A stretch of 64,000 nucleotides of DNA, from assembly GCF_003086295.3 (NCBI RefSeq), contig NC_092051.1, forward strand, positions 82,158,445 through 82,222,444, written 5' to 3'. The number at the start of each line of letters is the position of its first letter. Position 1 is the stretch's first letter. Source of the DNA: Arachis hypogaea (taxonomy: Eukaryota; Streptophyta; Magnoliopsida; Fabales; Fabaceae). The notes under the pieces were generated by a model. That model did no database searches and was not told the origin of the DNA. It saw only the letters and a list, made by a program, of their open reading frames with translations. Of the stretch, positions 63,420 through 64,000 are shown piece after piece. Both the position numbers and the translations under genes were made by a program.

Positions 63420-64000
63420 ATGGAAGACAACCTTGACAATGATCATAACTCTGGCTTGGAAGACAGAACACCGCACAAGAACACGGATACCATACCAAAG
63501 GATATGCCTCAAAATAAGGGAGATAAACAACCCCCAAACACCGAAATCTTGGGAGCTATCCATGAGCAGCAACATCGACTTAAACAACTTGAACAAGAAG
63601 CCGACCGACAGCGAGAGGCTGAACGAGACCTTCGGAGAGAAACCAGACGGCGTCGAGAGTTGGAGGACAAGCTCCTAAAGATCGAAGCCGATCTCAGAAC
63701 CAAGACCACTCGAACCAGCCATGAAGATAGCCCTCACAAGGACCGAGATCCGTTCACTAAGGAGATCATGAAAGCTAAAGTTCCAAAGGACTTCAAGTCC
63801 CCTGACATGACCCTGTACGATGGTACGTCTGATCCGAGCCATCATCTCAGCAATTTCAGAAGTCGGATGTATCTTACGGATGCCTCAGACGCAATCCATT
63901 GTAAAGCTTTCCCGACAACCTTGACCAAGACGTCAATAAAGTGGTTCGACAGTTTACTGCCAAGGTCAATAACAAGCTTTGATGACCTCGCCAAGAAATT
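63420..64000 (+). CDS. Gag, N-terminal 193 residues, open at window end (El-10)
   Basis: ATG at 63420-63422 (MEDNLDNDHNSGLED), 41 bp after the primer site begins. Residues about 45-95 are strongly charged and probably a coiled coil (EQQHRLKQLEQEADRQREAE). Then comes the start of the retrotransposon gag domain (FTKEIMKAKVPKDFKSPDM, YDGTSDPSHHLSNFRSRMYL, IKWFDSLLPRSI). No stop occurs before 64000. It should form the particle shell. Confidence 0.85.
   Translation, partial: MEDNLDNDHNSGLEDRTPHKNTDTIPKDMPQNKGDKQPPNTEILGAIHEQQHRLKQLEQEADRQREAERDLRRETRRRRELEDKLLKIEADLRTKTTRTSHEDSPHKDRDPFTKEIMKAKVPKDFKSPDMTLYDGTSDPSHHLSNFRSRMYLTDASDAIHCKAFPTTLTKTSIKWFDSLLPRSITSFDDLAKK

Larger units (their letters stand above)
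62944..64000 (+). mobile_element. El-10: 5' end of a Tat-type Ty3/gypsy element (runs off window)
   Basis: A short LTR (62944-63378) is followed by a TGGCGCC primer site and a gag ORF open to the window end. Gag text of this type (PKDFKSPDMTLYDGTSDPSHHL) is typical of the Tat/Retand group in legumes. The lineage call rests on gag alone. Confidence 0.7.

Overview
The window is plant nuclear heterochromatin made almost entirely of LTR retrotransposons. I found no host gene. AT-rich leaders, initiator tRNA-Met and tRNA-Asp primer sites, Athila, Tekay and Tat type Ty3/gypsy proteins, and dense short motifs such as GGCGTTCAACGCC and CCACGCGTCCGCGTCAC suggest a legume, most likely peanut (Arachis). 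The genus is my recollection of those motifs, not something the sequence proves.

Layout, using local names. El-1 (1-9748, minus) is a Tekay/chromovirus element with a 3.9 kb LTR and a wrecked interior. El-2 (9749-11702, plus) is a piece of a related LTR in the opposite orientation. El-3 (11703-13191 and 41839-45612, plus) is an old element split by El-4. El-4 (13192-17510 and 34038-41838, minus) is an Athila-like element with gag-pol and a third, env-position ORF; it is split by El-5. El-5 (17516-34032, minus) is a very young Athila-like element with LTRs that look identical, a perfect target-site duplication (GGCTC) and an uninterrupted 1837-residue gag-pol. El-6 (45613-47602, minus) is an LTR plus leader. 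El-7 (47603-49834 and 59544-62386, plus) is a non-autonomous Athila-like element split by El-8. El-8 (49835-59543, minus; duplication AGCCT) codes for gag-protease but has no RT or integrase. El-9 (62387-62943, plus) is a gag relic. El-10 (62944-64000, plus) is the 5' end of a Tat-type element.

Assembly caveat: the run of exactly 1000 N (23786-24785) is flanked by two copies of the same El-5 segment (about 19078-23785 and 24786-29500). The copy to the left of the gap gains homopolymer indels as it nears the gap. This looks like unmerged overlapping contig ends rather than a biological duplication, so El-5 is really about 10.8 kb.

Most interesting signal: the Athila-like families share a repeated architecture. 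In each U3, a cluster of CpG-containing palindromes lies about 95-146 bp upstream of a TATA-like box. The palindrome sequence differs between families but its position does not. Similar clusters recur inside elements before the third ORF, in El-7 with a second TATA box. A stem-loop with an AGGA-type tetraloop, followed by a TTTAAGT(T/G)TGG motif, sits just before the 3' LTR and again just before the third ORF. Its stem sequence changes completely between copies while pairing is kept. A second covarying hairpin follows the gag-pol stop codon. Together these suggest a duplicated promoter/polypurine-tract module driving the third ORF. El-8 also carries a 50-nt 5' fragment of a tRNA-Cys(GCA) at a deletion junction in that ORF.
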